64,000 nucleotides of DNA from Carettochelys insculpta (Eukaryota > Chordata > Testudines > Carettochelyidae): contig NC_134138.1 of NCBI RefSeq assembly GCF_033958435.1, positions 27,806,598 to 27,870,597 of the forward strand, in the 5' to 3' direction. The notes beneath the pieces were generated by a model. That model was not told where the DNA came from. It ran no database searches and was given only the letters and a program-made list of their open reading frames with translations. Every line of letters begins with the position of its first letter. Positions within the stretch are counted from its first letter, which is position 1. Position numbers and translations under genes: made by a program. Below are positions 1-11,153 of the stretch, piece by piece.

Positions 1-3
1 AGC

Positions 4-17
4 CAACCCTTATCCCT
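4..17. repeat. Left target-site duplication of the PLE insertion
   Basis: CAACCCTTATCCCT is repeated exactly at 1735-1748. The bases outside the two copies differ, so the duplication is 14 bp. Confidence 0.85.
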
Positions 18-68
18 AACAGCAACGAAGGGTCCTGTGGCACCTTACAGACTAACAGAAAAGTTTTG

Positions 69-110
69 AGCATGAGCTTTCGTGAGCACAGACCCACTTC
101 CTCAGATGCT
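69..110 (-). ncRNA. Hammerhead-ribozyme-like motif in the left PLE terminal repeat
   Basis: Read on the - strand: AGCAT, core CTGAGGA (still CUGANGA), one A, stem II GTGGG/CTCAC, core GAAA, GCTC, ATGCT. It has the same layout as the copy at 1606-1647. The N of the core and the stem II bases differ, but pairing is kept through one G-U pair. Confidence 0.6.
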
Positions 111-384
111 GGTCTTGGAAATCTGCAGGACCAGGTATAAATAAGCCAGAGCAAGGCTGGGGATAATAAGGTTAGCTCAGTCAGCAAGGGTGAGGCTTAC
201 TTCCAGCAGTTGATCTGGAGGTGTGAATACCAAGGGAGGGGAAGCTGCTTCTGTATTTAGCCAGCCATTCGCAGTCTTTGTTTAAGCCAGAGCTGAGGGC
301 GTCTAATTTGCAGATGAATTGCAGCTCAGAAATTTCTCTTTGGAGTCTGGTCCTGAAATTTCTTTGCTGTAGGATAGCTACTTT

Positions 385-842
385 TTAGTCTGCTACTGTG
401 TGGCCTGGGAGATTGAAGTGCTCTCCTACAGGTTTTTGTATATTGCCATTTCTGATGTCTGATTTGTGTGCGTTTATTCTTTTACGTAGAGACTGTCCAG
501 TTTGTCCGATGTATATAGCAGAGGGGCATTGCTGGCACATGATGGCATAAATTATATTGGTAGATGTGCAGCTGAATGAACCCACGATGGTGTGGCTGAT
601 CTGGTTAGGTCCTGTAATGGTGTTGCTGGTGTAGATATGTGGGCAGAGCTGGCAACGAGGTTTGTTGCATGGATGGGTCCCTGAGTTAGTGACTGTGGTG
701 CGGTGTATAGTTGCTGGTTAGGATTTGCTTCAGATTGGCAGGTTGTCTGTGGGCAAGGACTGGTCTGCCTCCCAAGGCCTGTGAAAGTGGGGAATCATTG
801 TCCAGGATGGGTTGTAGATCCCTGATGATGCGCTGTAGAGGT
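385..842 (-). pseudogene. PLE GIY-YIG endonuclease fragment, left inverted copy (frameshifted)
   Basis: This is the mirror copy of the coding part on the right. The last 66 codons (585 down to 385) stay open and carry the GIY-like strand, the YIG motif, the Arg-rich helix and the candidate Glu, nearly identical to the right copy. Upstream the frame is lost: the stretch matching the right copy near 1020-1035 is two bases shorter, before the Cys/His cluster is reached. It is a defective remnant of the same insertion. Confidence 0.75.
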
Positions 843-860
843 TTTAGCTGAGGACTGTAG

Positions 861-1331
861 GTGATACTAAACCTCTACAGCGCATCATCAGGGATTTACA
901 ACCTATCTTGGACAATTATTCCCCCACTTTCACAGGCCTTGGGAGGCAGACCAGTCCTTGCCCACAGACAACCTGCCAATCTGAAGCAAATCCTAACCAG
1001 CAACTATACACCAGACCACAGTCACTCTAACTCAGGGACCCATCCATGCAACAAACCTCGTTGCCAGCTCTGCCCACATATCTACACCAGCAACACCATT
1101 ACAGGACCTAACCAGATCAGCCACACCATCGTGGGTTCATTCAGCTGCACATCTACCAATATAATTTATGCCATCATGTGCCAGCAATGCCCCTCTGCTA
1201 TATACATCGGACAAACTGGACAGTCTCTACGTAAAAGAATAAACGCACACAAATCAGACATCAGAAATGGCAATATACAAAAACCTGTAGGAGAGCACTT
1301 CAATCTCCCAGGCCACACAGTAGCAGACTAA
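861..1331 (+). pseudogene. PLE C-terminal GIY-YIG endonuclease fragment, right copy
   Basis: An open frame of 156 codons ending at TAG 1329-1331. It matches the C-terminal part of Penelope-like polyproteins, which join a reverse transcriptase to a GIY-YIG nuclease that nicks target DNA. Counting from the first Met codon at 861, visible parts are a Cys/His cluster (C63, C68, C71, H73) typical of the linker before the nuclease, the GIY-equivalent strand IIYAI (101-105), a CxxC pair (107, 110), YIG at 115-117, the helix with R124, R126 and H130, and a candidate catalytic E145 with N148. The first few codons lie in the junction, so the Met is probably not a natural start. The reverse transcriptase part is missing. 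This is a 5'-truncated remnant that keeps its nuclease motifs; it is unlikely to be expressed as host protein. Confidence 0.8.
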
Positions 1332-1605
1332 AAAGTAGCTATCCTACAGCAAAGAAATTTCAAGACCAGACTCCAAAGAGAAATTTCTGAGCTACAATTC
1401 ATCTGCAAATTCGATGCCCTCAGCTCTGACTTAAACAAAGACTGCGAATGGCTGGCTAAATACAGAAGCAGCTTCCCCTCCCTTGGTATTCACACCTCCA
1501 GATCAACTGCTGGAAGTAAGCCTCACCCTTGCTGACTGAGCTAACCTTGTTATCCCCACCCTTGCTCTGGCTTATTCATACCTGGCCCTGCAGATTTCCA
1601 AGACC

Positions 1606-1647
1606 AGCATCTGATGAAGTGAGTCTGTGCTCATGAAAGCTCATGCT
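1606..1647 (+). ncRNA. Hammerhead-ribozyme-like motif in the right PLE terminal repeat
   Basis: Order of parts: AGCAT (1606-1610), core CTGATGA (1611-1617), one unpaired A, stem II GTGAG/CTCAT (1619-1623 and 1630-1634, one G-U pair), core GAAA (1635-1638), GCTC (1639-1642), ATGCT (1643-1647). AGCAT and ATGCT pair perfectly as stem I. Cleavage would fall after C1642 (CUC, an NUH site). Stem III would be only the self-complementary GC, as in the minimal type I hammerheads described in PLE terminal repeats, which act best as dimers. The extra A after the first core is a deviation. Activity is inferred only. Confidence 0.6.
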
Positions 1648-1734
1648 CAAAACTTTTCTGTTAGTCTATAAGGTGCCACAGGACCCTTTGTTGCTGTTAC
1701 AGATCCAGACTAACACGACTACCCCTCCGATACT

Positions 1735-1748
1735 CAACCCTTATCCCT
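1735..1748. repeat. Right target-site duplication of the PLE insertion
   Basis: Exact copy of 4-17. It directly follows the full 3' tail of the right PLE arm. Confidence 0.85.
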
Positions 1749-2234
1749 GTGACTAGTATGGGGGGTTATGACTAGAAAAAAAGGAGGTATAGCCAGGGTA
1801 CCCCTAAGGTGCTTGAATAGGCTGTTGGGGCTCTATGCAGCAGTACTGCTTAGTACAGTCCATAGCAAATTGTACAAAGGAATAAATCTGGTGCAAATTG
1901 AAAGTAGATTTAGGTACATTTGTACTCACCAAGCTCCACAGAGCTGCAGTGCATGGTCATTCCCGGTATACAAGCTGTGGAAGGTATTTCAGGCCTTCCC
2001 AGACCTGCATCTGTGTGAGCGCCAGTTACGATCTGGCCCTTGGTGTAATGAAGAGAGCACACATACCTGTTCAGTCTCTCTCTGCCTAACTTAAAGTAAC
2101 TAAATATTCTGTTCTGCTTCTGGCCATGCACATAAGCAGAGTGAAAATAACTCCTTAAAACCATGAGCCACCAGCCCCATCTATATTGTTGGCTGAGTAG
2201 GTCAGAGTCCTACCTGGGTAATGCAGAGACTTAA
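1749..2234. other. Intron without recognised features
   Basis: Open frames here, such as the one at 1768-2094, show no recognised protein family and no exon signals. Nothing else was identified. Confidence 0.5.
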
Positions 2235-2662
2235 GCGGTGTCTACATCACAAAGTTTTGTCTATGGAAGAGGCCTTCTGTTGACAAAACTAGGGAGCAGC
2301 CACACTGCAACTGCATTCTGTTGAGAATCTGTCAACAGAACACAACTTTTTTTCCCAGCAGCTAGGTCTCGAAAGTTTGAGGCATAGCGCCTCTGTGGAC
2401 AGATTCTGTTGATAAAAAATTGTGTAGGTGCTCCGTGGGGCCCTCTGTCGACAGAGAGGGCTTCCAGTTCACTGAGCAGCCCTGTTTGCAGCACTTCTGG
2501 TTAGCTATTCTGTGTACAGAAGGCTGGGCAGTCTGGCCACTCTCTGTGGACAGAGGGTATTGATGGGGGGGCCCCTATGTATGGACATGTTGTGTACACA
2601 GAGGTTTTGTTTGCAAAACTCTGACTGACTTCTGTAGACAAAACTTTGTAGTGTAGATCCAG
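2235..2662. mobile_element. Non-autonomous DNA element with terminal inverted repeats (MITE-like)
   Basis: The ends are imperfect inverted repeats that share CTACAYYAC followed by AAAGTTTTGTCTA. The interior has many variants of a TTGTCRACAA / CTGTTGACAG palindrome, as in the copies at 21264 and 36926. No transposase is encoded. The superfamily is uncertain because no clear TSD was found. Confidence 0.65.
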
Positions 2663-3440
2663 CTTTAGTAACCCTATGGTAGTACTGATACCGGTGGGTT
2701 AATATAGTAGGTGCACTACACAGAGTCTGCACAGGGTACTGTGAGAACAATAGAAGGATGAGGCTCTGATCCTGTTCCACTGAAATCAATAGAGATTTTG
2801 ACTTTGATCTCTAAAGAAGCAGGATTGGGCCCTTATTGTGTGAGTTTACACCAGAAATTTTTGGTGCTTTTTGTTCGGAGGAGTTTGTAGCCAGAAGTTT
2901 TATTCTTTTTTGTCCTTTTTTTGTTTTTGTCTGGGATATCCTGATTTACTGGTGGTACAATATAAATCAAAAATAGGAATAAGATAGCTGAGATCATTGT
3001 TTAGTTCATGACATTTTCTTTTTAATTGTGAGGCCAAACCAGACAGACCTGTGTTACAGAATAACATTTCTGAAGAATTCAAGCCCATCTGCCTATCCCT
3101 AGTTCTCTGTTGCAGCATTTTCTTGCCTCTGGGAGAGGGAGGAACTCAGGCAGTGGGTTTTGAGAGGTTGGCAGTGAGGACATTAGTGCACATTATGAAT
3201 GTTAAATTGTTTGTTGGTTTATGACATTTCCTGAAATCTAAAGTTTCAAAGTTGTCCTTTAAAAACTGGAGCACACGCTTGCCTTGGCGAGGAGCCCAAA
3301 GGTCAGCTTGCTTCATGTGACTGATCTCTCCAGTGCAGTGTGACAGCATCCTGAGCTTGTGGACCTCGGCAAGCATATAACTAATATTCTTGCTCGTGAT
3401 GTTCCTCATAAGGGACTGGCTCTGTATCATGTTAGTCAAT
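2663..3440. other. Intron with one degenerate old repeat
   Basis: Around 2755-2832 the text (tctgatcctgttccactg..., then caggattgggccc) resembles an old reptile repeat often seen beside CR1/L3 tails. The rest is unassigned. Confidence 0.35.
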
Positions 3441-3448
3441 GGGAGCTC

Positions 3449-3606
3449 TGCTATTGGATTCCAAGCCATAGTAAGTATGTAGATTGTCAGCTCCTTGGTG
3501 CAGGCACTGTCTTTGCAGAACATCTAGCACTGTGGGGTCCTGTTTAATTCTGTATTAATCTAACAGAAGTACCCTCCTTGGTGCCATAGTAATGCAAATA
3601 ATAACA
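3449..3606 (+). repeat. L2-like LINE 3' tail fragment
   Basis: The order of words (attgtcagctccttggtgcag, ctagcactgtggggtcctg, then ccatagtaatgcaaataat) follows the 3' tail of L2-type LINEs shared by amniotes. It is old and diverged. Confidence 0.5.
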
Positions 3607-3805
3607 GTTCTTTGAGCTGGAATTAATCGGTGAGTCACCCAAGTCATTGTTGGACCTTAATATTCTCTCCCAGTTCCATCCACTGGCTATTCCAGTGCTT
3701 CAGATTATTTTCTCCTGTTGTTCTTGTCTGAATATTGAACCTGAGCCAACTCCTACTGAAGTTAAATCTTTCAGTTGACTTTATTAGGACTTGGGGCTGG
3801 CCTTT

Positions 3806-3893
3806 AAGATTGTAAATTCTTTTGGGCAGAAATTCTACTTTGATTTGCTTACAGTGCCGTGCAGCTATAAATAATCATCATAAAACACTGCTA
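3806..3893 (+). repeat. L2-like LINE 3' tail fragment
   Basis: gattgtaaattcttttgggc, then gtgccgtgcagctataaataa: a second, more diverged copy of the same kind of tail. Confidence 0.4.
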
Positions 3894-6800
3894 CTCAAGG
3901 ACATCTGGCAAAAGCCAACTGGCAGCGGGCACAGGGGTACACAAGGTGACCAAGATCCCCTGCACAGGGTGCCAGACCAAGGGGACCAGGGAGCCATAGT
4001 CCCATCCATTTTTAAAATTGGCCCCCATCACTTTGTATGGTCTCTAAGGGTGAAGATTGGGAGAGGGAGGGCAGAGAAGGGCAAGCAGCATGAATGCAGG
4101 GGCTCAGGAGAGTGGGCAGCATGCGGTTATGAGTTTGGGGAGAAAGGGCAATGTGGGGGATGAAACCTCAGGGAAGGGGAGACTGGGGGCTGCGGACCCA
4201 GGGTGCCAGTAATTTCCTCATTTTTAGGGAGTTCCTGCTCTTGCCCTTGCATCTGGGGTCTATCTGCTGGTCCTTCAAACGTGTCATGTAAGGTCTCTAT
4301 TAAAAGACTGTCACACTTGTCATTGTGAGATGTATGTATGGAAAGTACGTGTAGTGGTCTGCATGCATCCAGCAGTTATATTCTGTACAACATGGCAACC
4401 GATCTGCACTTAAGACGTGTCTGTTTTACTTAGTTCAAGCACATAGCTGTCACTGTTTTCTATCCCAAAGCTTGTTTCTGGCTGGTAAAGATGTGCTTTC
4501 AACACCCTCTGCAAAAAGTGCTCCTGCACTGGAGTGTAGAGAAGATCTATTAGTACAACAGCAAACAAGCACGTATACGGTCTTTACTTTCTCACTTTTG
4601 TGTTGCAAGATTTGTTTTCTTTCTTAACAAGTTTATTCCCAAGACTTGCGGGACAGCAGTGTATACAGGCCTTTCTTTGAAGCTCTTTTCCATTTTTGTT
4701 TAAGCCATCTGCATCTAATGGCAGCTACTGGAAGACGACTTAACTGAAAAATAAGGTTTGAGACAAGTAGGCTTAATTAGTATGGCTACAGGGTCCCTAG
4801 AAACTAAAATCTCTCAACCCTGTAGTAGCACTGAAATGTTTTAGGACTTGGCTGCTCCATGAATAGAGTGTGAAAATGCAAATGGTGAAAATTGCTCACA
4901 CAAGTTACTTACAAGTGCATCTTGGCAACCACATAACTCTTCTCTGATTTCCTTTCTTCCTTATGTTTTCACAAACACTACCTGCTACATCTGTCTTGGT
5001 TACAGGCAAATACATTGCAACTGCAACAACTTTCTATATGGGCTGTCAGTAGGATTCTGATCCTGAGAATTTCAGGGATGTAGCATAGTCCTCAGTCACT
5101 TGAGCTGAAGAATATCTCTATTAGACGGTGGCATACTAGGTTTTATCCATTCATTTGAGGAGGTTGCAACACAGATTGCTGCCATTGTCTTATCTACCGT
5201 GCTTCCCTCCATCAATAGCCACTGTTTCCTTTATCAGTGTTTCACTATTTGCAGTCAAGGTTGGGTTTATGTCTGGGTTTCATCCAGAATACAGTGGTCT
5301 AGTAGAGTATCATGGTTTGTACAATTTTCATGTGTTCTGAACTGGATTGTTATCCTTTTCATTAGGGCGTACAGGTAAATAATACCATGTCTGGTTAGAA
5401 CCTTTGCATCATAGCATTGGTTTTACTAACCTCTTGAACTTGTAATGACATCTGGGCACAGAACTGTGAAAGAAACTTATCTGGGAGATGGTCTGCAGCG
5501 ACACACTCGATAAAGGATTTTTTGGTGATAGTGAATAGTTTTAGACATAGGTCGTTAATCAGCCAGCAGATGTGATTTTGTAGAACAATGCAGCTCTTAC
5601 AGTGTTGCTTTGCCCATCGTTTGTGCAGTACTTGAGTATGACCTAAACCCCTTTCATTCCTTAAAGGGGAAAAAAGCATAGCCCTACAAAGAGCTGCTTA
5701 TATTGTCCATTAGATGTCCATGGTCAGACTGTGGCCAGTCCTGTGCACATAAACAATGGAGAGATGCCATGAGCCTTTTTCTGTCATCCCCTTCCACTCC
5801 TGTGGAATCCAGCTATAAAATAGGTGTAGAATGTATGTACTAAGTGATGGGCCCTCTACGATCATAGGGTTTCATCTTTAAAGTCAGAGTCACCCCTCAA
5901 ATGCATCCAAGCACGATCACTAACTTGAATTCAACAGACCGAGTGTTGATTCCTGTTATGGAGCTTGGGAAAAGTTTTGCTTCAAAAATGAGAGTTACAG
6001 AATAGCTACACTTATTTTGGTACATTAGACTATAAATGCTTCTCCCAGCTCTGTAAGGACACATCTCCAGTACAGTTTTATTTTGCAGTTACTAAAGAAA
6101 AACATAAACAGGTGCAAATGAGTTTAATATCCTCCTGCTGTGAAGCTGCTTCTATTTCAAAAAAAGTTTTTTTTTTCTCTGCTGGATGTGCTAAGGTAAT
6201 GAAACATATACCTTGTTTTTTTTTCCCTTATGTAAGATGCTCTCTACTTTGGTGGGAGGTGTTAATCTTCTTCTCCAAGTGGAGGTAGGTAGATGGGTGG
6301 AAGAATTCCAAAACAAAATGTTTTTGGGATTAGGTTGGTCTAACTACATTGCATAGGGCTGTGAAAGTTTTTGTACCTTGAGCGATGCAACTAGATCAAA
6401 GCAATTTTTTGGTGCTCACCAGGCCTGAGGAGCTCAGCTAATAAAATATGGTTTGTTTCCTTTGCACCGCTCACAGCCTCTAACTATTAACAATCTCCTG
6501 TGCTGAAGTTAACCAAAAACATATTTGAAAAACAGTTAGCTGCCTGTGAAAAACAATTTGTTTTAACCTGATTCTGACCTGACCTGGGACACACTGAACT
6601 GGCATTTGTGGTCGGTAAAAAAATCTGTCTTGATATGCCAAGTCATCTGCACTCACTGTTCAGCAGTTGCTACAGGCAACCTGTATCTGCCCTGTCCAAC
6701 GGAGAATCTGGGTGAATATGTTGTCATTAACAACTGAATGGTGCCAGACAGTTCCACGTAAAAGCCTGGGTAGCTGGAAGAATTTTCTTGTCACTAAATT

Positions 6801-8935
6801 GAAGATTAACGGGATTGTTTAAGGACAGGAACCATGGTGCATCTTCTGGGAGGACTGTGTCCACTGAAACACTATTATATTTTCATGACAACTTCAGGGC
6901 CATCTGTGGGGGAAAGAAAAGTGTTGTGTACTATAGTGAAGGGCCTGACAGCCCCTGAAGTTATTTGTAAAGTTACATGTTAAACCCCAAGGACTTATAA
7001 CTGAGGTTATGGAACTGGAATCCTGACGTAGATTTGCTGCCTTCTTGAATAGGATTTAAGGCCATATCCCATCTTCATTCAGTGTAGGAACTACTCAGTA
7101 TGTAATAGGAACAGGTCTCTTGTGACATGCCATACCTCAGAGAAACTTCCTGATGCTATTGAAGAATGATAAACCTGCTATGAAAATAGTTCTTTCTGTG
7201 TGTCTGTTTTTCTTACCAGTGTAATGTTATGGTGCCTCGCAGCCCAGGAGGGCAATCTTTAGGCCTGGAACAGTGAAAGGTTTAAGGTCCTATAATGTAT
7301 GCTATATCAGGGATATGGCTCGGAAAGTTATATTGTTTAAAAAAAAGATTTTTTCAGCTGCTTGGTGTAGTTTGCGGTAATGAGTGGGTGATACACTCGC
7401 AGCTTCTTCAGTTGGTAAGTTTCTGAGAAATTCCCCTGTTCAGAATATGCTGTTCTTATTGTGACTCTCTGGTTGATTGTTTTAATTTTAATTTTTACAG
7501 TTAGTTGTTGGTGCTTTGTGTCTAGTGAAACAATAATCCCAGGGAGGAAGGAAAGAGATTTGAATAGGATCCCAACTCTTCAATACCAAAGCCATTTGCT
7601 TCTGTTTTTTTCCCTTATTCCTTCTTTTCCAGTCCTGGTGTTGTCTTGGGGTCTCTATCTCCTTCTTGTGTTGTTGCCTCTTCCTCTCTCCACTTTGTGG
7701 GTCTGTGATTTTCCCCTTGCCATGGAATGGTAATGGGGAGCAAGACTTCTCCTTTCCAGAGCCTCAACAAGTGGCTTTGTTTGCTGATGTGCTGTGGAAG
7801 GGAGGGGCCAGGCTGAACTGAGGTCTGTTTTTAGGAGACTGTCTCCTTCTCCCATGCTTTGCTGTTAGATCACAGGGTGAGGGGAAGTGGGGAGGGTGTC
7901 TTCACTCCATATGCCAAGTCTTGAAATTCACTGGTCAGTCTGAGCAAGGCTAGAACTGGGCTCAGCTTCTCCCTCTGACTCTCCTTCTTGCTTGCAGCCC
8001 CTTTGAGCAGGATCTGTAATGTCAAGTGGAGGGCTTCCAAGCTGCATGCAGATTTTTGTCTCTTCCACCACATAGCAAAGGATTACAGGCCCACTTGTTC
8101 CAAGCTAAGCTAAGTAAAATTGTGAATGTTGTGCTGTCCCATGAAGGTGCTACCACAGTTCAGGTAGCCTCTGAATGATGGGCATAGGTATCAGGTGTGG
8201 TTCCTCCCATTTTTGGTATTTCCTATTTGCCTATCTGCATAAAAAAACTTAATACTTCTGTTCAAATGTCCCCATAGTTCCAGTTGAATAAGCTTTTGTG
8301 CTCTTCATGCCCTAAACCGTTAGGCTATTGCTGTGAGTGCTCTGCTCTGTTGAACAGCTGCAGCTTGACGACCCTGAGATGATTGCAGTTTGGTGGTGAG
8401 AGAAGTGATGTGTGTGTGTTGTTACTAGCAAGTAGTGTGGAATATCCTTAAAGCATATCTGGATCTTTCCATATGTAGTGGGTCCAGTTCTCACTTCTGT
8501 ATAGTCCGTTAATGCTGTTCTGGCTGAAAAAGTCTGTAAAAGGGAAGAAACTACCTCCTGAGAATAAGCCTTGCATAGGGCCCTTCCCAGGTAGCACAGA
8601 GCTGGTATAGGAGGTTTGTGGAAGCCCTGTTGACAATTCTATATGATGTGTGATGACAGGAGAGGAAGACAAGGACAGGGAGGAGATAAAATGAGAGTAA
8701 ATAAATGCTGATTCAGTCTCTTCTTCCCGGGGTCCATGGGAGGAGGGTGAGTCTTTAGAGTCATTTCATAAATTGGAGCAGCCTTGAGATTGCTCTAACT
8801 CGCACCAAGAGCTGGGCAGTCTCTGTTGGCCCAAAATATAAGGAACAGAGGTGCAGATTAACTGAAAATGAAATCCTAGTTGGAGTGGGGGACTGACAGT
8901 TGGCACTGACAAGTGTTTTGTTCTGAACTTGGCCA
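3894..8935. other. Intron, no recognised gene or clear repeat
   Basis: Unassigned apart from a G-rich stretch at about 3930-4200 and short T runs at 6165-6180 and 6213-6222. Open frames here are short, overlap on both strands, lack splice signals and match nothing I know. Confidence 0.5.
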
Positions 8936-9032
8936 CCAACTTTCTTTGTGTCTTTGGGGAAGTTATTTACTTTGTCTCTGTCAGCTGAGCTATCTGTAAC
9001 ACAGGTATAACAATCTCCGTTGTAGTAACAGC
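8936..9032 (+). repeat. MIR-type SINE fragment
   Basis: The run ctttggggaagttatttact, then tctgtcagctgagctatctgtaacacagg, follows the core of MIR SINEs (gggcaagttacttaac...cctcagtttcctcatctgtaaaatg). It is old and diverged. Confidence 0.55.
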
Positions 9033-9882
9033 CCTTCTTGTGTGCCAGTTCCAGTCTGTCCTGCACTATTTCATGATCTGAGTGACTAAAATAATGGCAT
9101 GTTCAAAAAACATAGTACTCTTATTTGTCTTCGCATAATTGCTAGAGGTTGAAATATTTGTTCCAACACTTAAGCTGATTCATGTAAATAGAAAAATTAT
9201 AGTATACTGGCAACACCAGACACCTTGAATTTCATCAGAGAGTACGGGTGATTGGAGTGGGAGTGATGATACCAAATAACAGAAGAAGAATCAACACTCT
9301 CGTAAGCCACATAAGAAGCTTTGACTTCATTTCTGCAGATTAGAGAAACTATTTTAATGTGAATCTTACTTGTGAGAGTATTGGTGAACACCGCTTGGCT
9401 TTGTGAAGAAATCCCAAGCAAATGTAAGTACTGTAGTAGGCTACTGAAGAAAATCTGTAGTTTGTTGCATGTGTCATAATGTCACATGTCATATTGTTTG
9501 TGGATTTGTAAGTAAGGCTTTGGCATACATGGCTAATCCTGTGACCATGGAAATCCACCTTAAAATAAAGTAGGCCTGTGGAGAAAATCAAATGGTAGAC
9601 ATGCACTTTTGATTATACCAGTCGTTGATTCACACAGATTTAGTTACAAAGCATATATATCTATACTAAGAGATGTGCCCTGTGTATGCAAACATTTTTC
9701 TGAGGCTGGGCACGTAACAAGGAACTAACTGAATGATTCATAGCAAGACTCTGCAGTACTTTGGCTATAGTCAATATATCTTTATTTTTCAATTATCAGG
9801 ACCTGGCCAGTGACCAACCATCTTCCCACTTTGATTGTAGATTTACCTTTCCATTGCTCACTATTGATTTGTTTTGTAATAG

Positions 9883-9955
9883 AGTATAATCTCTTCAAGA
9901 CAGAGCCTGTGTTGTCTTTTATGTCCAGCCTTAAGCAACAATGAGTGTTTGCTTT
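9883..9955 (+). repeat. L2-like LINE 3' tail fragment
   Basis: tataatctcttcaagacaga, then cctgtgttgtctttt: the diagnostic part of an L2-like tail. Confidence 0.4.
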
Positions 9956-10059
9956 TTAAGCTTAGTGTAACCCATGCAGCTATAGGTGGTTAACTGTCCC
10001 ATGTAGTGGTACCTAGACTATGTCACAAGGAAATAATACGTGTCCTCTACAGCATAAGC

Positions 10060-10150
10060 TGAGAGGTAGCTGGCCTTTAGCTCAAGCTGCAGAGACATCT
10101 GCACGAATCTCCAGAGGTCCTAGGTTGAAGCCTGCCTGTGGGCAGTTACA
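10060..10150 (+). repeat. tRNA-derived SINE head
   Basis: A tRNA-like block with an A-box-like part (tggcctttagctcaagctg) and a B-box-like part (aggttgaagcctgcc). It ends in cctgtgggc and has no discriminator or CCA-like end. I read it as a SINE 5' end and not a working tRNA gene. Confidence 0.45.
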
Positions 10151-11010
10151 TTCATCACACTTCTAAGCTTTACAGGGTATTAACAAGCAAGCAAAACTAA
10201 ACAAACCAAACACCTTTAACACTTTCTATGAAAAGTATAAGGAGATATGTTGTTTTGTTGTTTTATTTAGGGAAAGCATAACCCTTCCAAAAAAGAGAAC
10301 TATGAATCACCTAGTATGGAAACTTGCCACTAGAATTCAGAATGTAAATGGAGCTGGGTGGACAGCAGTGATTGTACGATGAAAAAAACTTTGAGGCTGA
10401 AAATAAATATAGTAAATTGAAGGGTCAGGTGGGGCAGTCCCTCTGGACGTGTTAACGTTTGTGATGCGCAGCTAGCTGTGAGATATGAAATTTGCATAGT
10501 GATTCTTTGAAAAATTGATTATATCAAGGATGTAAACAGACCAGTGTTCAGCTGTGGGTGTGACTGTGCTCTGAAGCATCACAGACCACTGCCACCACCA
10601 GAGTTTGTCATAAAAGATGGCTGTTCATTTAAAAGGACACAGTCAAAACATTATCAATTTTTAAAAAAATTGTTCGTCTTCTCCCTCCTTCCCCAAGTTT
10701 ATAATATAACATTGGAACTTTGAAGCTAAAATCTGGTCCTTACCAAGAAGATCCTAACCTCTGTTCCTTTCCTCACCCTGTTTAAATAAACTTCTATCTA
10801 GCTGTTTGATTCCAGAATCGATCAGAACTTTTCACCCCATCACCTGTGTATCCAAGCTCAGGTATATTGTATGGTTGTTCGTGAGTGATTAGTTGAAGAT
10901 GCTGATTATTTTTTCCTTAAAGAGCGCAGCAGCTATTTTTCAAATAGGATACAAGCATACATCGAAGGAATTGCACAGATTTTAAAACTCAGTCACGCTT
11001 TGGACCCACA
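10151..11010. other. Intron without recognised features
   Basis: AT-rich text with short A and T runs. No gene or clear repeat was seen. Confidence 0.4.
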
Positions 11011-11153
11011 GGGTTGCCAACCCCTCCTGTTATCAGCAACAATCTCCCAGTGACTATCAAAAGCAGTTTCTGGAGATTTTAATAAGATATTTCATGTCGT
11101 ATTGGTAGGAAAAAAAACTCTCTTGGAATAGCTTCAATCAGAGTTGACAATCA
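11011..11153. mobile_element. Short hAT-like DNA element
   Basis: It starts CAGGGTTGCCAACCC, mentions the matching interior words (ctcccagtgac, ctggagattttaat) and ends in a degraded inverted copy (agagttgacaatca). This matches a common reptile hAT family. It is non-coding. Confidence 0.5.

Larger units (their letters stand above)
18..1734. mobile_element. Inverted (fold-back) Penelope-like element insertion
   Basis: Two copies of the same roughly 850-bp PLE 3' segment are joined head to head, with 3' ends outward. The left copy (18-867) reads on the - strand and the right copy (868-1734) on the + strand. They differ by scattered substitutions and small indels. At the junction, arms ending at 842 and starting at 868 flank about 25 bases present only in the left copy. 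The right arm runs about 36 bases beyond the point where the left arm stops. One 14-bp TSD flanks the whole unit, so both halves arrived together. PLEs are known for inverted terminal repeats (pLTRs), 5' truncation and a short tail at one end. The reverse transcriptase domain is absent, so the copy is not autonomous. Confidence 0.85.

Noticed and set aside
861..1331. PLE nuclease frame as a domesticated host gene
   Set aside because: It sits in a TSD-flanked inverted insertion, lacks its N-terminal part and has no sign of promoter or splicing into SNTB1.
7461..7733. Hydrophobic 90-codon frame that looks like a membrane protein
   Set aside because: The hydrophobic run comes from T-rich DNA; there is no start context, splice signal or family match.
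10060..10150. Possible tRNA gene
   Set aside because: Box-like parts are present, but the cloverleaf stems do not hold and there is no terminator-like T run. It is better explained as a SINE head; the same holds for 32870-32990 and 59833-60032.
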